A DNA stretch of 61,812 nucleotides from Anaerofustis sp. (GTDB lineage Bacteria; Bacillota; Clostridia; Eubacteriales; Anaerofustaceae). Each line of letters begins with the position of its first letter. The first letter of the stretch is position 1. The stretch is taken from the NCBI RefSeq assembly GCF_019420015.1, contig NZ_JAHZIA010000017.1:1-61812 (forward strand), in the 5' to 3' direction. Under the pieces are notes generated by a model that worked only from the letters and a program-made list of their open reading frames with translations, was not told where the DNA came from and made no database searches. Of the stretch, positions 9,351 to 18,286 are shown in pieces. The position numbers and the translations under genes are program-made.

Positions 9351-10370
9351 ATGGATTTGAGAAGTGAAGAATATCCGATTATAAAAATTGAAAATTTGTA
9401 TAAAACCTTTTATTCCAAAGACGGGGAAGTTAATGCATTAAAAGATATAAATTTGGAAATAAACAAAGGTGAGATTTACGGAATTATAGGTATGAGTGGG
9501 GCAGGGAAAAGTACCCTTGTAAGGTGTATAAATTACCTTGAGAAGCCGACAAAAGGAAGAGTTTTGATAAGTGGTAAAGATTTATCGGTGCTTAGTGACA
9601 AAGAGCTTAGAGAAGTAAGACATTCGATCGGTATGATTTTCCAGCAGTTTAATCTTCTTATGCAGGATACGGTAATTAAAAACGTGATGTTTCCTTTGGA
9701 AATAACAGGAATGAAAAAAGAAGATGCACAAAGAAGGGCTTTGGAATTGCTTGATATGGTGGGACTTAGCGAAAAAGCAAATGCTTATCCTGCAAAGTTA
9801 AGCGGAGGACAAAAGCAGAGAGTTGCTATAGCTCGTGCCCTTGCTTCAAATCCGAGCGTACTGCTCTGTGATGAAGCAACATCTGCACTTGACCCTAACA
9901 CCACATCTTCAATACTGGAACTTTTAAAAGGTATTAACCAAAAATTAGGTATAACAATAGTAATTATCACTCATGAAATGAGTGTTGTTGAAGAAATATG
10001 TACTCATGTGGCTGTTATTGAGAATTCGATGATTACGGAAACAGTCAGTGTTGAAGAAATATTTACTCATCCTAAGAGTAACTGGGCAAGAAATACTATA
10101 AATCCCGACAGTAATAAAATGAGTAATGATTTGAAAAGCAATTCACTCAGAATTGTTTTTGACGGAAGCACTACTCACGAACCTGTTATATCTGATATGA
10201 TTTTGGAACTCGGCATAAAAGTTTCTATCCTTTATGCAAATGTTAAAGATATAGAAGGAAAAGCTTTGGGGCAGATAGTCATAGAAATTCCAAAAGACGA
10301 AGAAGAAAAAAGAAAAGTTATGGAATATTTAAACAGAAAAAATTTGGTTGTAGAAAGGATGGATAAATAG
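9351..10370 (+). CDS. metN: Methionine ABC transporter ATP-binding protein
   Basis: MetN powers uptake of methionine with MetI and MetQ. The 339-residue protein has Walker A GMSGAGKST near residues 44-52, the Q-loop (IFQQFNLL), the ABC signature LSGGQKQR near 144-151, and Walker B (LLCDEATSALD). The C-terminal part (about 260-339) is the NIL domain, which senses intracellular methionine and inhibits transport. AAGGA precedes the ATG, and a three-codon open frame (ATG AAG AAA TAA) overlaps the start. The NIL domain and the MetQ partner support methionine as substrate. Confidence 0.93.
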   Translation: MDLRSEEYPIIKIENLYKTFYSKDGEVNALKDINLEINKGEIYGIIGMSGAGKSTLVRCINYLEKPTKGRVLISGKDLSVLSDKELREVRHSIGMIFQQFNLLMQDTVIKNVMFPLEITGMKKEDAQRRALELLDMVGLSEKANAYPAKLSGGQKQRVAIARALASNPSVLLCDEATSALDPNTTSSILELLKGINQKLGITIVIITHEMSVVEEICTHVAVIENSMITETVSVEEIFTHPKSNWARNTINPDSNKMSNDLKSNSLRIVFDGSTTHEPVISDMILELGIKVSILYANVKDIEGKALGQIVIEIPKDEEEKRKVMEYLNRKNLVVERMDK

Positions 10371-10371
10371 T

Positions 10372-11031
10372 ATGTTAGGCAGTGCTGAATGGCAGATGAT
10401 AGGAATGGGAGTGCTTCAAACATTGTATATGACCATAGTTTCTACGGTTATAGCATATATTATAGGGCTTCCCATGGGAGTTTTGCTGGTCACATCGGCA
10501 AAAGGCGGAATAAAAGAAAACAGATTTATATATAAATTCCTGGATATTCTTACGAATATCTTGAGAAGTATTCCTTTTTTGATATTGCTTGTTTTGTTGA
10601 TTCCCGTAACGAGACTGATTGTCGGCACAACTATAGGTTCTACGGCAACTATCGTACCTCTTGTTATAGGAGCCGCGCCTTTTATTGCAAGGATGGTTGA
10701 ATCTTCTCTTAAAGAGGTTGACAGAGGAGTTATAGAAGCCTCTCTTTCTATGGGAGCTTCTCCTTTTCAAATTGTAAAGAAAGTTTTGATAAAGGAATCA
10801 ATGCCGTCTTTGTTGGTGGGGTTTGCAATATCAATAACGACAATACTTGGATACTCCGCTCTTGCCGGATTTGTAGGCGGTGGCGGGCTCGGTGATATAG
10901 CCATACGTTACGGTTATTACAGATACGAATCGAGTATTATGATTATAACGGTTATATTGCTGGTTTTAATAGTTCAAATTCTTCAGGCAATGGGTACAAA
11001 GTTTGCGGTGAAGATTGATAAAAGAATATAA
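10372..11031 (+). CDS. metI: Methionine ABC transporter permease
   Basis: This is a 219-residue membrane subunit with about five transmembrane helices. The cytoplasmic loop SLKEVDRGVIEASLSMGASP is the EAA motif that contacts MetN. It starts one base after the metN stop codon, so translation is probably coupled, and the ribosome-binding site (AAAGGATGG) lies inside metN. The family transports D- and L-methionine with MetN and MetQ. Length and motif are normal. Confidence 0.93.
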   Translation: MLGSAEWQMIGMGVLQTLYMTIVSTVIAYIIGLPMGVLLVTSAKGGIKENRFIYKFLDILTNILRSIPFLILLVLLIPVTRLIVGTTIGSTATIVPLVIGAAPFIARMVESSLKEVDRGVIEASLSMGASPFQIVKKVLIKESMPSLLVGFAISITTILGYSALAGFVGGGGLGDIAIRYGYYRYESSIMIITVILLVLIVQILQAMGTKFAVKIDKRI

Positions 11032-11052
11032 GATATATAAAGGAGAAAAAAC

Positions 11053-11871
11053 ATGAAAAAATTACTTGCTGTTTTATTAACCGGTGTTTTGGCTTTCGGA
11101 TTTTTGACAGGATGCGGAAGCAAAGGCGGGTCTGATGACAAAGTTATAAAGGTGGGAGCAACAGCTGTTCCTCATGCTGAAATTTTAAATGCAATTAAAG
11201 ACGATTTGCAAAAAGAAGGATATACGTTGGAAGTTACTGAGTTTACTGACTATGTTCAACCAAATAAAGTCGTTGACGACGGAACTTTGGATGCAAACTT
11301 TTTCCAACACAAGCCTTATATGGATTCATTTAATGAAGAACAAGGTACAAAGCTTGTTTCAGTAGGTACAGTTCATTATGAACCTCTTGGTATTTATGCC
11401 GGCAAATCTAAAGATTTGAAAAATATACCGGAAGGGGCAACAATTGCGGTTCCAAATGATACAACAAATGAAGCCAGAGCTTTACTTCTTCTTGAAAAAA
11501 ACGGAGTTATAACTCTTAAAAAAGATGCGGGACTGAATGCGACTGCAAAAGATATTGAGCAAAATCCTAAAAATGTAAAAATTCAAGAATTGGAAGCCGC
11601 TCAAATCCCTAAGAGTTTACAAGATGTTGATTTTGCTGTAATTAACGGTAATTATGCTATGGAAGCTGGATTAAGCGTTAAGAAAGATGCTCTTGCTATT
11701 GAAACTGCAGACAGTGAAGCCGCAAAGACATATGCAAATATTCTTTGTGTAAAAGAAGGAAATGAAAATACCGATAAAACAAAAGCTTTGTTAAAGGCAC
11801 TTCAATCTGAAACCGTTAAGAACTTTATTGATGAAAAATATGACGGAAGTGTTGTAGCTATTTTTGAATAG
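11053..11871 (+). CDS. metQ: Methionine-binding lipoprotein
   Basis: MetQ captures methionine outside the membrane and delivers it to MetNI. The 272-residue precursor has a lipoprotein signal peptide with lipobox LTGC (Cys21), followed by a NlpA/MetQ-type binding domain (KVGATAVPHAEIL near 36-48; YEPLGIYAGKSKDL further on). AAAGGAG precedes the ATG. It is the last gene of metNIQ and is followed by a strong terminator. Confidence 0.93.
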   Translation: MKKLLAVLLTGVLAFGFLTGCGSKGGSDDKVIKVGATAVPHAEILNAIKDDLQKEGYTLEVTEFTDYVQPNKVVDDGTLDANFFQHKPYMDSFNEEQGTKLVSVGTVHYEPLGIYAGKSKDLKNIPEGATIAVPNDTTNEARALLLLEKNGVITLKKDAGLNATAKDIEQNPKNVKIQELEAAQIPKSLQDVDFAVINGNYAMEAGLSVKKDALAIETADSEAAKTYANILCVKEGNENTDKTKALLKALQSETVKNFIDEKYDGSVVAIFE

Positions 11872-11883
11872 TATATGAAAATA

Positions 11884-11917
11884 AAAAGACAGCGATGTGC
11901 TGTCTTTTATTTTTTAT
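11884..11917 (+). terminator. Terminator of the metNIQ operon
   Basis: AAAAGACAGC and GCTGTCTTTT pair around a 5-nt loop (11884-11908), with a T-rich tail. Confidence 0.9.
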
Positions 11918-12025
11918 GAATTTAATATATTTTTTCTTGAATTTTGAATAGAAATATATAATGATAATATATCTGCATATTTTATCATTATTTGACATTG
12001 TAAAAGATAGATGTTATTATGAATC

Positions 12026-12192
12026 ATATTAGTTTTGGCATTTGCCAAATTAAAAGGGAATGCAGTGCAAATCTGCAGCAGCTCACTCTACTGTAATGAA
12101 GGGCGAAAACCAAGAGCCACTGCCGAAGATATAACTTTGGTGGGAAGGCGGTGAGTAGATATGCTTTCTAAGCCAGGAGACCTGCTAATTAA
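12026..12192 (+). ncRNA. Cobalamin (adenosylcobalamin-type) riboswitch aptamer
   Basis: The conserved blocks of the cobalamin riboswitch are present in order: AAAAGGGAATGCAGTGCAAAT near 12052-12072, AGCCACTGCC near 12114-12123, TGGGAAGGC at 12141-12149, and the B12-box AAGCCAGGAGACCTGC at 12170-12185. ATTAG (12028-12032) can pair with CTAAT (12185-12189) to close the aptamer. It lies 340 nt before the first codon of the downstream operon, with an intrinsic terminator at 12276. Binding of cobalamin should therefore lower expression of the operon. Confidence 0.93.
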
Positions 12193-12275
12193 TATATTGT
12201 AGAATCTTTCGGTGAGGGAAAAGTATACAAAAATAAATGATTCAACTTAAGTATGAAAATTGATTTTATGTATGT

Positions 12276-12306
12276 AAAAGGATAGCCGAATGGTTATCCT
12301 TTTTTT
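12276..12306 (+). terminator. Riboswitch expression-platform terminator
   Basis: AAAAGGATAGCC pairs with GGTTATCCTTTT (one G-U pair, 4-nt loop) and is followed by seven T. It lies between the cobalamin aptamer and the operon, so it is the likely regulated off-switch. The ATG at 12290 lies inside this hairpin and is not a credible start. Confidence 0.88.
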
Positions 12307-12370
12307 CGGCGATAAGCAGTTAAATACGATAGATTCTGTTTTTTATTCAAAGATAAAAGGAGATAGGCAG

Positions 12371-15300
12371 ATGAGGAGAGAGAATTTTAAAATACGTTTA
12401 TTAAGTCTGATTTTGGTTTTTGTGTTTCTTGTAGGAAATATATTCGGCGTTTTTAATCAGAATATATCGATTGTAAGAGCACAAACGGATAATCAGGCTG
12501 CAGCAACAGACAACATAGATGAAGATGTGACAGGGAGTAAGGGGGATACAAAAGAGGAGGAATCTTCAACTGAAGAAACGAAGCCCGATGAATCCCTTAC
12601 AGAAGACGAAAAAACAGATCAAACGGATGTTAAAAATGATGAAGTAGAAAAAAAGGAAGCTGATAAATCGAAAGATTCAGTTTCTTCCGGTTCTGAAGTT
12701 AAGGGGAAAAATACTGATAAAAAGAACTTTTTAGAAAACAAAAAAACAAAAGAGAAAAAGACTACTGAGAAAAAAGATGCAAAATCTGGTATGGAGCTTA
12801 CTGCGGTTTTGCGTGTTGACGGTTACGGAAAGAGGGGAACCTATCCTGTCAGTGTTACTCTTCCGGATAAATATAAATCATTAAAAGAATACGGTTTGGA
12901 TGGGGAAAAAGATCCTGGATATTATACGCCTCTTCATTTAATGGCACAGTATTGTATAGACCATGGAATTGACCCTGCGGACAGTGTAAACGGGATTAAT
13001 ATAAACGCCGGGTATCTTCAAAATTTTCTGGGAATAAAATCAAATAAAAATACCTTTTTTATGTTTGAAATAAATAATATGTACCCGTCAAATAATTCCG
13101 GCACTGGATATACTTTAGGTGATTATCCTTTGAAAAATGGAGACTTAGTTGTTTTGTACGATTGGTTTTGGTCTGATACTTCCGCATATGCTTATTTTAC
13201 GGAAGAGAATATGACGGCTACGAAAGGCGAGCCTTTTACCGTTACTCTTAAACAAAATGACGGTATGAGTACACAAGTAGCTGGATGTGAAGGTACTGAT
13301 ATTATAATTGAGGATGTAAACGGCAATGAACTACAGAAAGGTACTGATTATACTCTCAGCGGAAAAACAGATTCTGACGGTAATGTGTCGGTTACGATTG
13401 CCAAAGAGGGAACTTATATATTAACCGGAGAAAGAAAGAATGGGCAGGGAAATCATGAATTAAATCGTCCTTATGCAAAAGTAATCGTAGGAAAATCTTC
13501 AATCATATCCGATGAAGAGGCAGTCAGAAAAGCCAAAGAAGAATTGTCGGTAAAAGGTGCGGATGCAGTAGGGGACAGTATTATTCTTCCGGATGTCGGC
13601 AATTATGCGACAAGTCTTAAGTGGGAATTAAAATCTCCTGATAAAGACGGGAAATATGTAGCTGTTTCTTCCGGTACAAAATGGCAATTTTACCGTCCTG
13701 TAAAAGATGATGTTAAGATTACTTTAACTGCAACGATTCAAAAGGGTTCAGCCTTTGATACAAAGGATATCGTCCTTACATTGAAAGGGAAAATACCAAG
13801 GTTAGCAAATATACAGGTAAATCACGGAACGTTAGAGTTTGATTCCAATAAACGGGATTATGAAATTTATGTTCCTAAAAAAGACGATCAAGGTAACGAT
13901 ATAAAAGAACTTGAGATTACTGTTGATTCCGGAGAATGTTCTCTTGTTTGGATTAATTCCTCAATGGTCTTCGGATCGAAGAAGATATCGTTGAATGATG
14001 ATAAACCTACAGTGATTACCATAGAAGGACAGGTCAACAGTACAGTCGACGGAGGTCAGTCTTATAAAGATACAGCGGCGATAATTACCGTAAAAAGAGG
14101 AAATCCGGGTAAGCCTCTTCCTGAGCTTCCGAATATTTCGTGGGGGCAACATCTGGGTAATAAAGATAACAATGCCCTGGTGGATTATAAAACTCCGACA
14201 GGAAAAGGAGAGCTTTTGTGGGAGAGTTTTTCAAATGCTCCTGACAGCTGGGGTAGTGTTTATGCGGGGACCCCTATTTTGATAAACGGTAATATATATG
14301 CAGTACGTAACAACAAAATTGAAATGTTGGATTCAAAGACCGGTAAGGTAAACGGATCTGCGGATTTGTATTCTCAAATTGGTTATTACAGTAATATCAT
14401 TTATGGGGGAGGTATGATTTTTGTTCCCCTTGGAAATGGGATGATACAGTGTTTTAATGCCTCAACTCTTCAGTCTCTCTATTTATTGAACAGTCCTGCG
14501 AATACAGGAGCAACTTATAATGTATACGGGGCGATGCATTACGAAAACGGCAGGTTGTATGTAGGGTATTCTGACGGTGCATGGTCGAACCCTGTAGGAT
14601 GTTATGCCGCTTATGATACAACGGATTTAGATGTGGATGACGAAAAGGAATACATCGATCCTTTGTGGGTAAGCGAAAATGCAAACGGGCAGAGTTATTA
14701 CGGTTCCGGTGCCGTTACTGTTGATGATAAAGTGGTTATTGCCGGGGATAGCGGTATTGTTTATGTTTTAAACAGCATAACAGGTAAAGAGATTTCGTCA
14801 TGTCAATTAGACGGGCAAGTCAGAGGTCCTTTGGTATATGCCAAAGATTATATATGGACTGCAACAAATGCAGGAAATATATATAAGTTGTCTCTTGACA
14901 GCTCAGGTAATATTAAAGTTGTATCAAAAGGAGAGTTACCATTAAGTACAACTTCTTCTCCTGTGGTTTATTCCGATAAAATTTATATTACGGGAGGAAC
15001 ATTTACAGACGGTGGATTTTTTGCGGTATATGATTTAGACTTGAATTTGTTGGCGAAGAAGAAGACTCCAAGTGCTTTAAATACTCCTACGGTAACAAGT
15101 GCATATGATGATGTATATGCTTACTTTACTGAAAACGGTGAAAAAGGCAGTCTTTATATGGCTAAGGTTACAAGCACTAATAAAATTACTGTTACGGAGA
15201 TTTATACTCCTGAGCATAAACAGTATTCTATGAGTAAAGTCGTTGTCGGTGCTGACGGAACTTTATATTATAGTAATGATTCGGGGTATCTTTTTGCTAT

Positions 15301-16141
15301 TTGTGCAAGTTCTACAGGAAATACGGATGACGGAAAAGATGATGATAAAAATGAAGGTAAAGATGAAGGAAAAGACATTGATAAAAAGGGAGAACATAAT
15401 AAGAGCAAAGATGTAAAGGGAGAAAAAAACAAGGCTAAGAACATTTCACAGGGTGTAAAAACCGTAAGGGTAAATGCTGCAACGGGAGAAAAAACATCCT
15501 TTGAAGACAGCCTTATAAAAGCGGTTATAAACAGTGGGAAAAAACATGAAAATATTCTTACAGTTAATAATCCTCCGGATACGGTAGGAAGAGAAGTGTT
15601 TGCAGAGCTTGTAAAATACCCAAATCTTCGTTTGGTTTTTAACTGCGGAACTTATACTTTAAGTATCAAAGGTTCGGATATAACTGATACAAAAGCATCT
15701 CTTACAACGAAACTTATAGAAATGGAAAAGTCTCCTATAAAAGATAGAACTGAGTACGGTAATTATAAACAGTTTGCCTTTGTTCAGGAAGGACCTCTTC
15801 CGGGAAAGGTTACTGTGGTTTATAAGCTTGGTAAAGAATTTAAGAGTTCGAAAGGGTTATATCTTTACGATACTCTTGGAGGGGGAGAAGTAAAAGAAGT
15901 AGTGTTTGAAAGTCCGTATGCGATGTTTACTTTGGATCATGCAGGAACTTATATACTTTCGGATTCAAAGAGTGGAGCTTTGGAAAGAAGTATTACTGGT
16001 ACATCCGGTAATGTGAAAGTTGAAAAAAATGTTATATGGTTATATTTGGTACTTGGGGTAGGTATAGGTGCATTAATTGGCGGAATAATTACTGCCAGTG
16101 TGATTCATAGAAGAAAGAGAGAAGATACATGGGAAAAATAA
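12371..16141 (+). CDS. Large surface protein: transcobalamin-like domain plus PQQ-type beta-propeller, membrane-anchored
   Basis: The start is the ATG at 12371 (AAAGGAG upstream), not 12290, giving 1256 residues. In order: a signal peptide (to about 42, ending VRA-Q); a Lys/Glu/Asp-rich linker (to about 135); a DUF4430-like (transcobalamin C-terminal-like) domain (about 140-265, TPLHLMAQY to KNGDLVVLYDW); Ig-like and cadherin-like modules (to about 585); a PQQ/quinoprotein-like propeller (about 590-985); a second charged linker; a beta-rich domain; and a C-terminal membrane helix followed by HRRKR. The protein should stand outside the cell anchored at its C terminus. The upstream cobalamin riboswitch and downstream ECF transporter suggest corrinoid capture. 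The ligand is inferred, not shown. Confidence 0.75.
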   Translation: MRRENFKIRLLSLILVFVFLVGNIFGVFNQNISIVRAQTDNQAAATDNIDEDVTGSKGDTKEEESSTEETKPDESLTEDEKTDQTDVKNDEVEKKEADKSKDSVSSGSEVKGKNTDKKNFLENKKTKEKKTTEKKDAKSGMELTAVLRVDGYGKRGTYPVSVTLPDKYKSLKEYGLDGEKDPGYYTPLHLMAQYCIDHGIDPADSVNGININAGYLQNFLGIKSNKNTFFMFEINNMYPSNNSGTGYTLGDYPLKNGDLVVLYDWFWSDTSAYAYFTEENMTATKGEPFTVTLKQNDGMSTQVAGCEGTDIIIEDVNGNELQKGTDYTLSGKTDSDGNVSVTIAKEGTYILTGERKNGQGNHELNRPYAKVIVGKSSIISDEEAVRKAKEELSVKGADAVGDSIILPDVGNYATSLKWELKSPDKDGKYVAVSSGTKWQFYRPVKDDVKITLTATIQKGSAFDTKDIVLTLKGKIPRLANIQVNHGTLEFDSNKRDYEIYVPKKDDQGNDIKELEITVDSGECSLVWINSSMVFGSKKISLNDDKPTVITIEGQVNSTVDGGQSYKDTAAIITVKRGNPGKPLPELPNISWGQHLGNKDNNALVDYKTPTGKGELLWESFSNAPDSWGSVYAGTPILINGNIYAVRNNKIEMLDSKTGKVNGSADLYSQIGYYSNIIYGGGMIFVPLGNGMIQCFNASTLQSLYLLNSPANTGATYNVYGAMHYENGRLYVGYSDGAWSNPVGCYAAYDTTDLDVDDEKEYIDPLWVSENANGQSYYGSGAVTVDDKVVIAGDSGIVYVLNSITGKEISSCQLDGQVRGPLVYAKDYIWTATNAGNIYKLSLDSSGNIKVVSKGELPLSTTSSPVVYSDKIYITGGTFTDGGFFAVYDLDLNLLAKKKTPSALNTPTVTSAYDDVYAYFTENGEKGSLYMAKVTSTNKITVTEIYTPEHKQYSMSKVVVGADGTLYYSNDSGYLFAICASSTGNTDDGKDDDKNEGKDEGKDIDKKGEHNKSKDVKGEKNKAKNISQGVKTVRVNAATGEKTSFEDSLIKAVINSGKKHENILTVNNPPDTVGREVFAELVKYPNLRLVFNCGTYTLSIKGSDITDTKASLTTKLIEMEKSPIKDRTEYGNYKQFAFVQEGPLPGKVTVVYKLGKEFKSSKGLYLYDTLGGGEVKEVVFESPYAMFTLDHAGTYILSDSKSGALERSITGTSGNVKVEKNVIWLYLVLGVGIGALIGGIITASVIHRRKREDTWEK

Positions 16142-16788
16142 GATATAATATTATTGTTTTTGCATTACTTTCAATATTCCTTTTGACCGGTTGCAGTGGG
16201 CAGAATATGTCTGGGCAGAATCAAGATAAGACTGTCTCAAAGCAGATATCAGAAAATGTAAAAGATAAAAGTGAAGGAATTCCTGATGATCTTATTCCTA
16301 AAGATGCAAAGAAAGAAAAGAATGATGATTCAGGTGTTATGGAGATTGTAGAATCTGACGGCACTGTGCATAAAGCGGTTAATAGTGATTTATCTGGTAA
16401 GAAAAATAAGAATGTCAAAGGGAGCGGAAACAATGGTTCTTCTCAAAATATTAATTCGGGAAGTTCTTCAGGTTCCTTTGATAGCTCAAAGAAAGTGATA
16501 GAGATTAGCTTTTCTATTGATTCTTCAAATGCCGACAATTCGGTTTCGTATTCAGCGGTTATGACATTGGATGCCGGATCTACGGTTTATGATGCCCTTG
16601 CCGCATCGGGGATAAGTCACAGCGGTAAAAGTTATGTAAGCTCAATCGGCGGTTTGAGTGAAAAGATGTTTGGCTCTCAAAGCGGATGGAAGTATTATGT
16701 AAATGGTTCTTCACCGAATAAGAGTTGTGTAAATTATACATTAAAAAACGGAGATAGGGTACAATGGCGTTACGTACTGAAGTCTTAA
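16129..16788 (+). CDS. DUF4430 (transcobalamin-like) lipoprotein
   Basis: The precursor has 219 residues with lipobox LLTGC (Cys22), so it is probably a membrane-tethered lipoprotein. A Ser/Lys/Asp-rich linker runs to about 120. The last 95 residues match DUF4430: a TVYDALAASGI helix, then GWKYYVNG and NYTLKNGDRVQWRY. DUF4430 resembles the C-terminal cobalamin-cap domain of animal transcobalamin. The start overlaps the end of the preceding gene by 13 bases and the end overlaps the S-component gene by 25, indicating translational coupling. It is the likely short-range substrate-binding partner of the transporter; this is inferred from context. Confidence 0.8.
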   Translation: MGKIRYNIIVFALLSIFLLTGCSGQNMSGQNQDKTVSKQISENVKDKSEGIPDDLIPKDAKKEKNDDSGVMEIVESDGTVHKAVNSDLSGKKNKNVKGSGNNGSSQNINSGSSSGSFDSSKKVIEISFSIDSSNADNSVSYSAVMTLDAGSTVYDALAASGISHSGKSYVSSIGGLSEKMFGSQSGWKYYVNGSSPNKSCVNYTLKNGDRVQWRYVLKS

Positions 16789-17393
16789 AAATTATTGTGC
16801 CTGTTTTTCTTATATTATTGCAAATAATTTTCTTTATAATATTTGAAATAAAAAAACCAAAGCCGAGAGACCTGATTCCGATTGCGGTTTTAAGTGTGAT
16901 AGGAGCTCTTGGTCGTACTATTTTTTCCGTTATTCCGAGTTTTAATCCCAATAGTGCGATTGTGATAATTTCAGGTATGTATTTGGGACCTGTTGCCGGA
17001 TTTCTTACCGGCTCTTTGTCTGCCCTTGCAAGCAATATGCTTCTTGGGCAAGGTCCTTGGACTCTTTGGCAGATGACAGCATGGGGATTTATAGGATATT
17101 TTGGAGGAGTCTTTGAAAAGCGGGGTGTATTTTCATCTCGTTTTATGTTATACAGCTTTGGTTTTATTGTGAGCGTTTTTTTTGGGTGGTTTATGAACCT
17201 TCAATATTTGATTGGTTATGTGAACCCTTTGACGTGGACGGCGATAACTGCGGCGTGTGTTTCCAGTTTCCCTTTTGATTTGACTCATGGTATATCTACT
17301 GTTTTATTTTTGTTGTTTTTGGAAAAATCATGGGGGAGAAAGCTTACAAGGTTGAAAGTCAAATACGGAATTTTAGAAACAAGGGGGAACTAG
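16764..17393 (+). CDS. ECF transporter S component, probably for cobalamin or a precursor
   Basis: This is a 209-residue protein of about six transmembrane helices. The conserved stretch SVIGALGRTIFSVIPSFNP and the Gly/Pro-rich GMYLGPVAGFLTGSLSAL fit the substrate-binding S subunits of energy-coupling-factor transporters. It begins inside the DUF4430 lipoprotein gene and is followed after 2 nt by the T component. The riboswitch makes cobalamin or a corrinoid precursor the most likely substrate, as for CbrT-type S components. I could not confirm the exact subfamily from sequence alone. Confidence 0.75.
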   Translation: MALRTEVLKIIVPVFLILLQIIFFIIFEIKKPKPRDLIPIAVLSVIGALGRTIFSVIPSFNPNSAIVIISGMYLGPVAGFLTGSLSALASNMLLGQGPWTLWQMTAWGFIGYFGGVFEKRGVFSSRFMLYSFGFIVSVFFGWFMNLQYLIGYVNPLTWTAITAACVSSFPFDLTHGISTVLFLLFLEKSWGRKLTRLKVKYGILETRGN

Positions 17394-17395
17394 AT

Positions 17396-18286
17396 ATGCA
17401 TATTCGTTCGTATACAATTTTTTCTACATTGCATCCATCGGTTATTCTTTTTTATGTATTGGGTGCCCCTGTTCTTTCCATGCTTGGTATGCATCCTGTA
17501 TTCTTGCTTGTGGAATTTGTGTGCGCAATATGCGTACACTTGTTTTATTTGGGAACACGTTCTACGTTAGATGGTTTAAAAGGTGTAATGATTTTATTAC
17601 TTGTGGTGACATTACTGAATATGCTTACAAATCCTATGGGTGTGACGGAGCTTTTTAAAATAGGCAGCAGATTATTTACATTGGAGAGTTTGGGATATGG
17701 TTTGACTTCGGGATTGATGTTGGGAGTTGTAATATTGTGGTTTCGGTGTTTTACGGCTCTGGTTTCAAATGATAAGTTTTTATATCTGTTTGGAAGAAAG
17801 TTTCAAACAACAGCACTTCTTTTGTCAATAATTTTAAAATTATTTCCTGAAACACATTATAAGATAAGATGTATAAAACTTTCGGAAGATATGGATATAA
17901 ATAATAAAAAGGAATCTTTGAAAAAACGTATTCAACGCAGTATGAGGCAGGTATCATCTCTTTTGGAGTGGAGTATGGAGGATGGTATTGAAACAGCGGA
18001 TTCTATGAGAGCAAGAGGGTACGGAGAAAGAAGAAGAGGTTGTTATCAAAAATTTTGTTTTGGTGCATTTGATTTGAAAATACTAATATGTCTTATTTTA
18101 TCATATTCTTTGTCTATATTTGTATTGTTTATGCAAATTCGCAAGTTTAGTTATTATCCGAAGATTATTTGGCATATTGAGCATCCTGTATTGATTATAT
18201 TCGGTTTTTTTATGATGATATTTTTCTTGTTGATGCCTATATGGCTTGAGATATTAAAGAGAGGAGGCTCAAAACGATGGGTATAA
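17396..18286 (+). CDS. ecfT: ECF transporter T component (EcfT)
   Basis: EcfT couples ATP hydrolysis by the two ATPases to the S component. It has 296 residues from the ATG at 17396, which is preceded by AAGGGGGAA; an in-frame ATG at 17330 would lie inside the previous gene and lacks a site. There are hydrophobic helices at both ends and a long cytoplasmic amphipathic section (about 150-225) holding the coupling signature ADSMRARGYG (about 206-215). The 3' end overlaps the first ATPase gene by 10 bases. Motif and position make the call firm. Confidence 0.88.
   Translation: MHIRSYTIFSTLHPSVILFYVLGAPVLSMLGMHPVFLLVEFVCAICVHLFYLGTRSTLDGLKGVMILLLVVTLLNMLTNPMGVTELFKIGSRLFTLESLGYGLTSGLMLGVVILWFRCFTALVSNDKFLYLFGRKFQTTALLLSIILKLFPETHYKIRCIKLSEDMDINNKKESLKKRIQRSMRQVSSLLEWSMEDGIETADSMRARGYGERRRGCYQKFCFGAFDLKILICLILSYSLSIFVLFMQIRKFSYYPKIIWHIEHPVLIIFGFFMMIFFLLMPIWLEILKRGGSKRWV

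Noticed and set aside
12290..12370. ATG at 12290 as the start of the large surface protein
   Set aside because: The ATG lies inside the riboswitch terminator hairpin and has no ribosome-binding site. The ATG at 12371 has AAAGGAG and is followed by a signal peptide.
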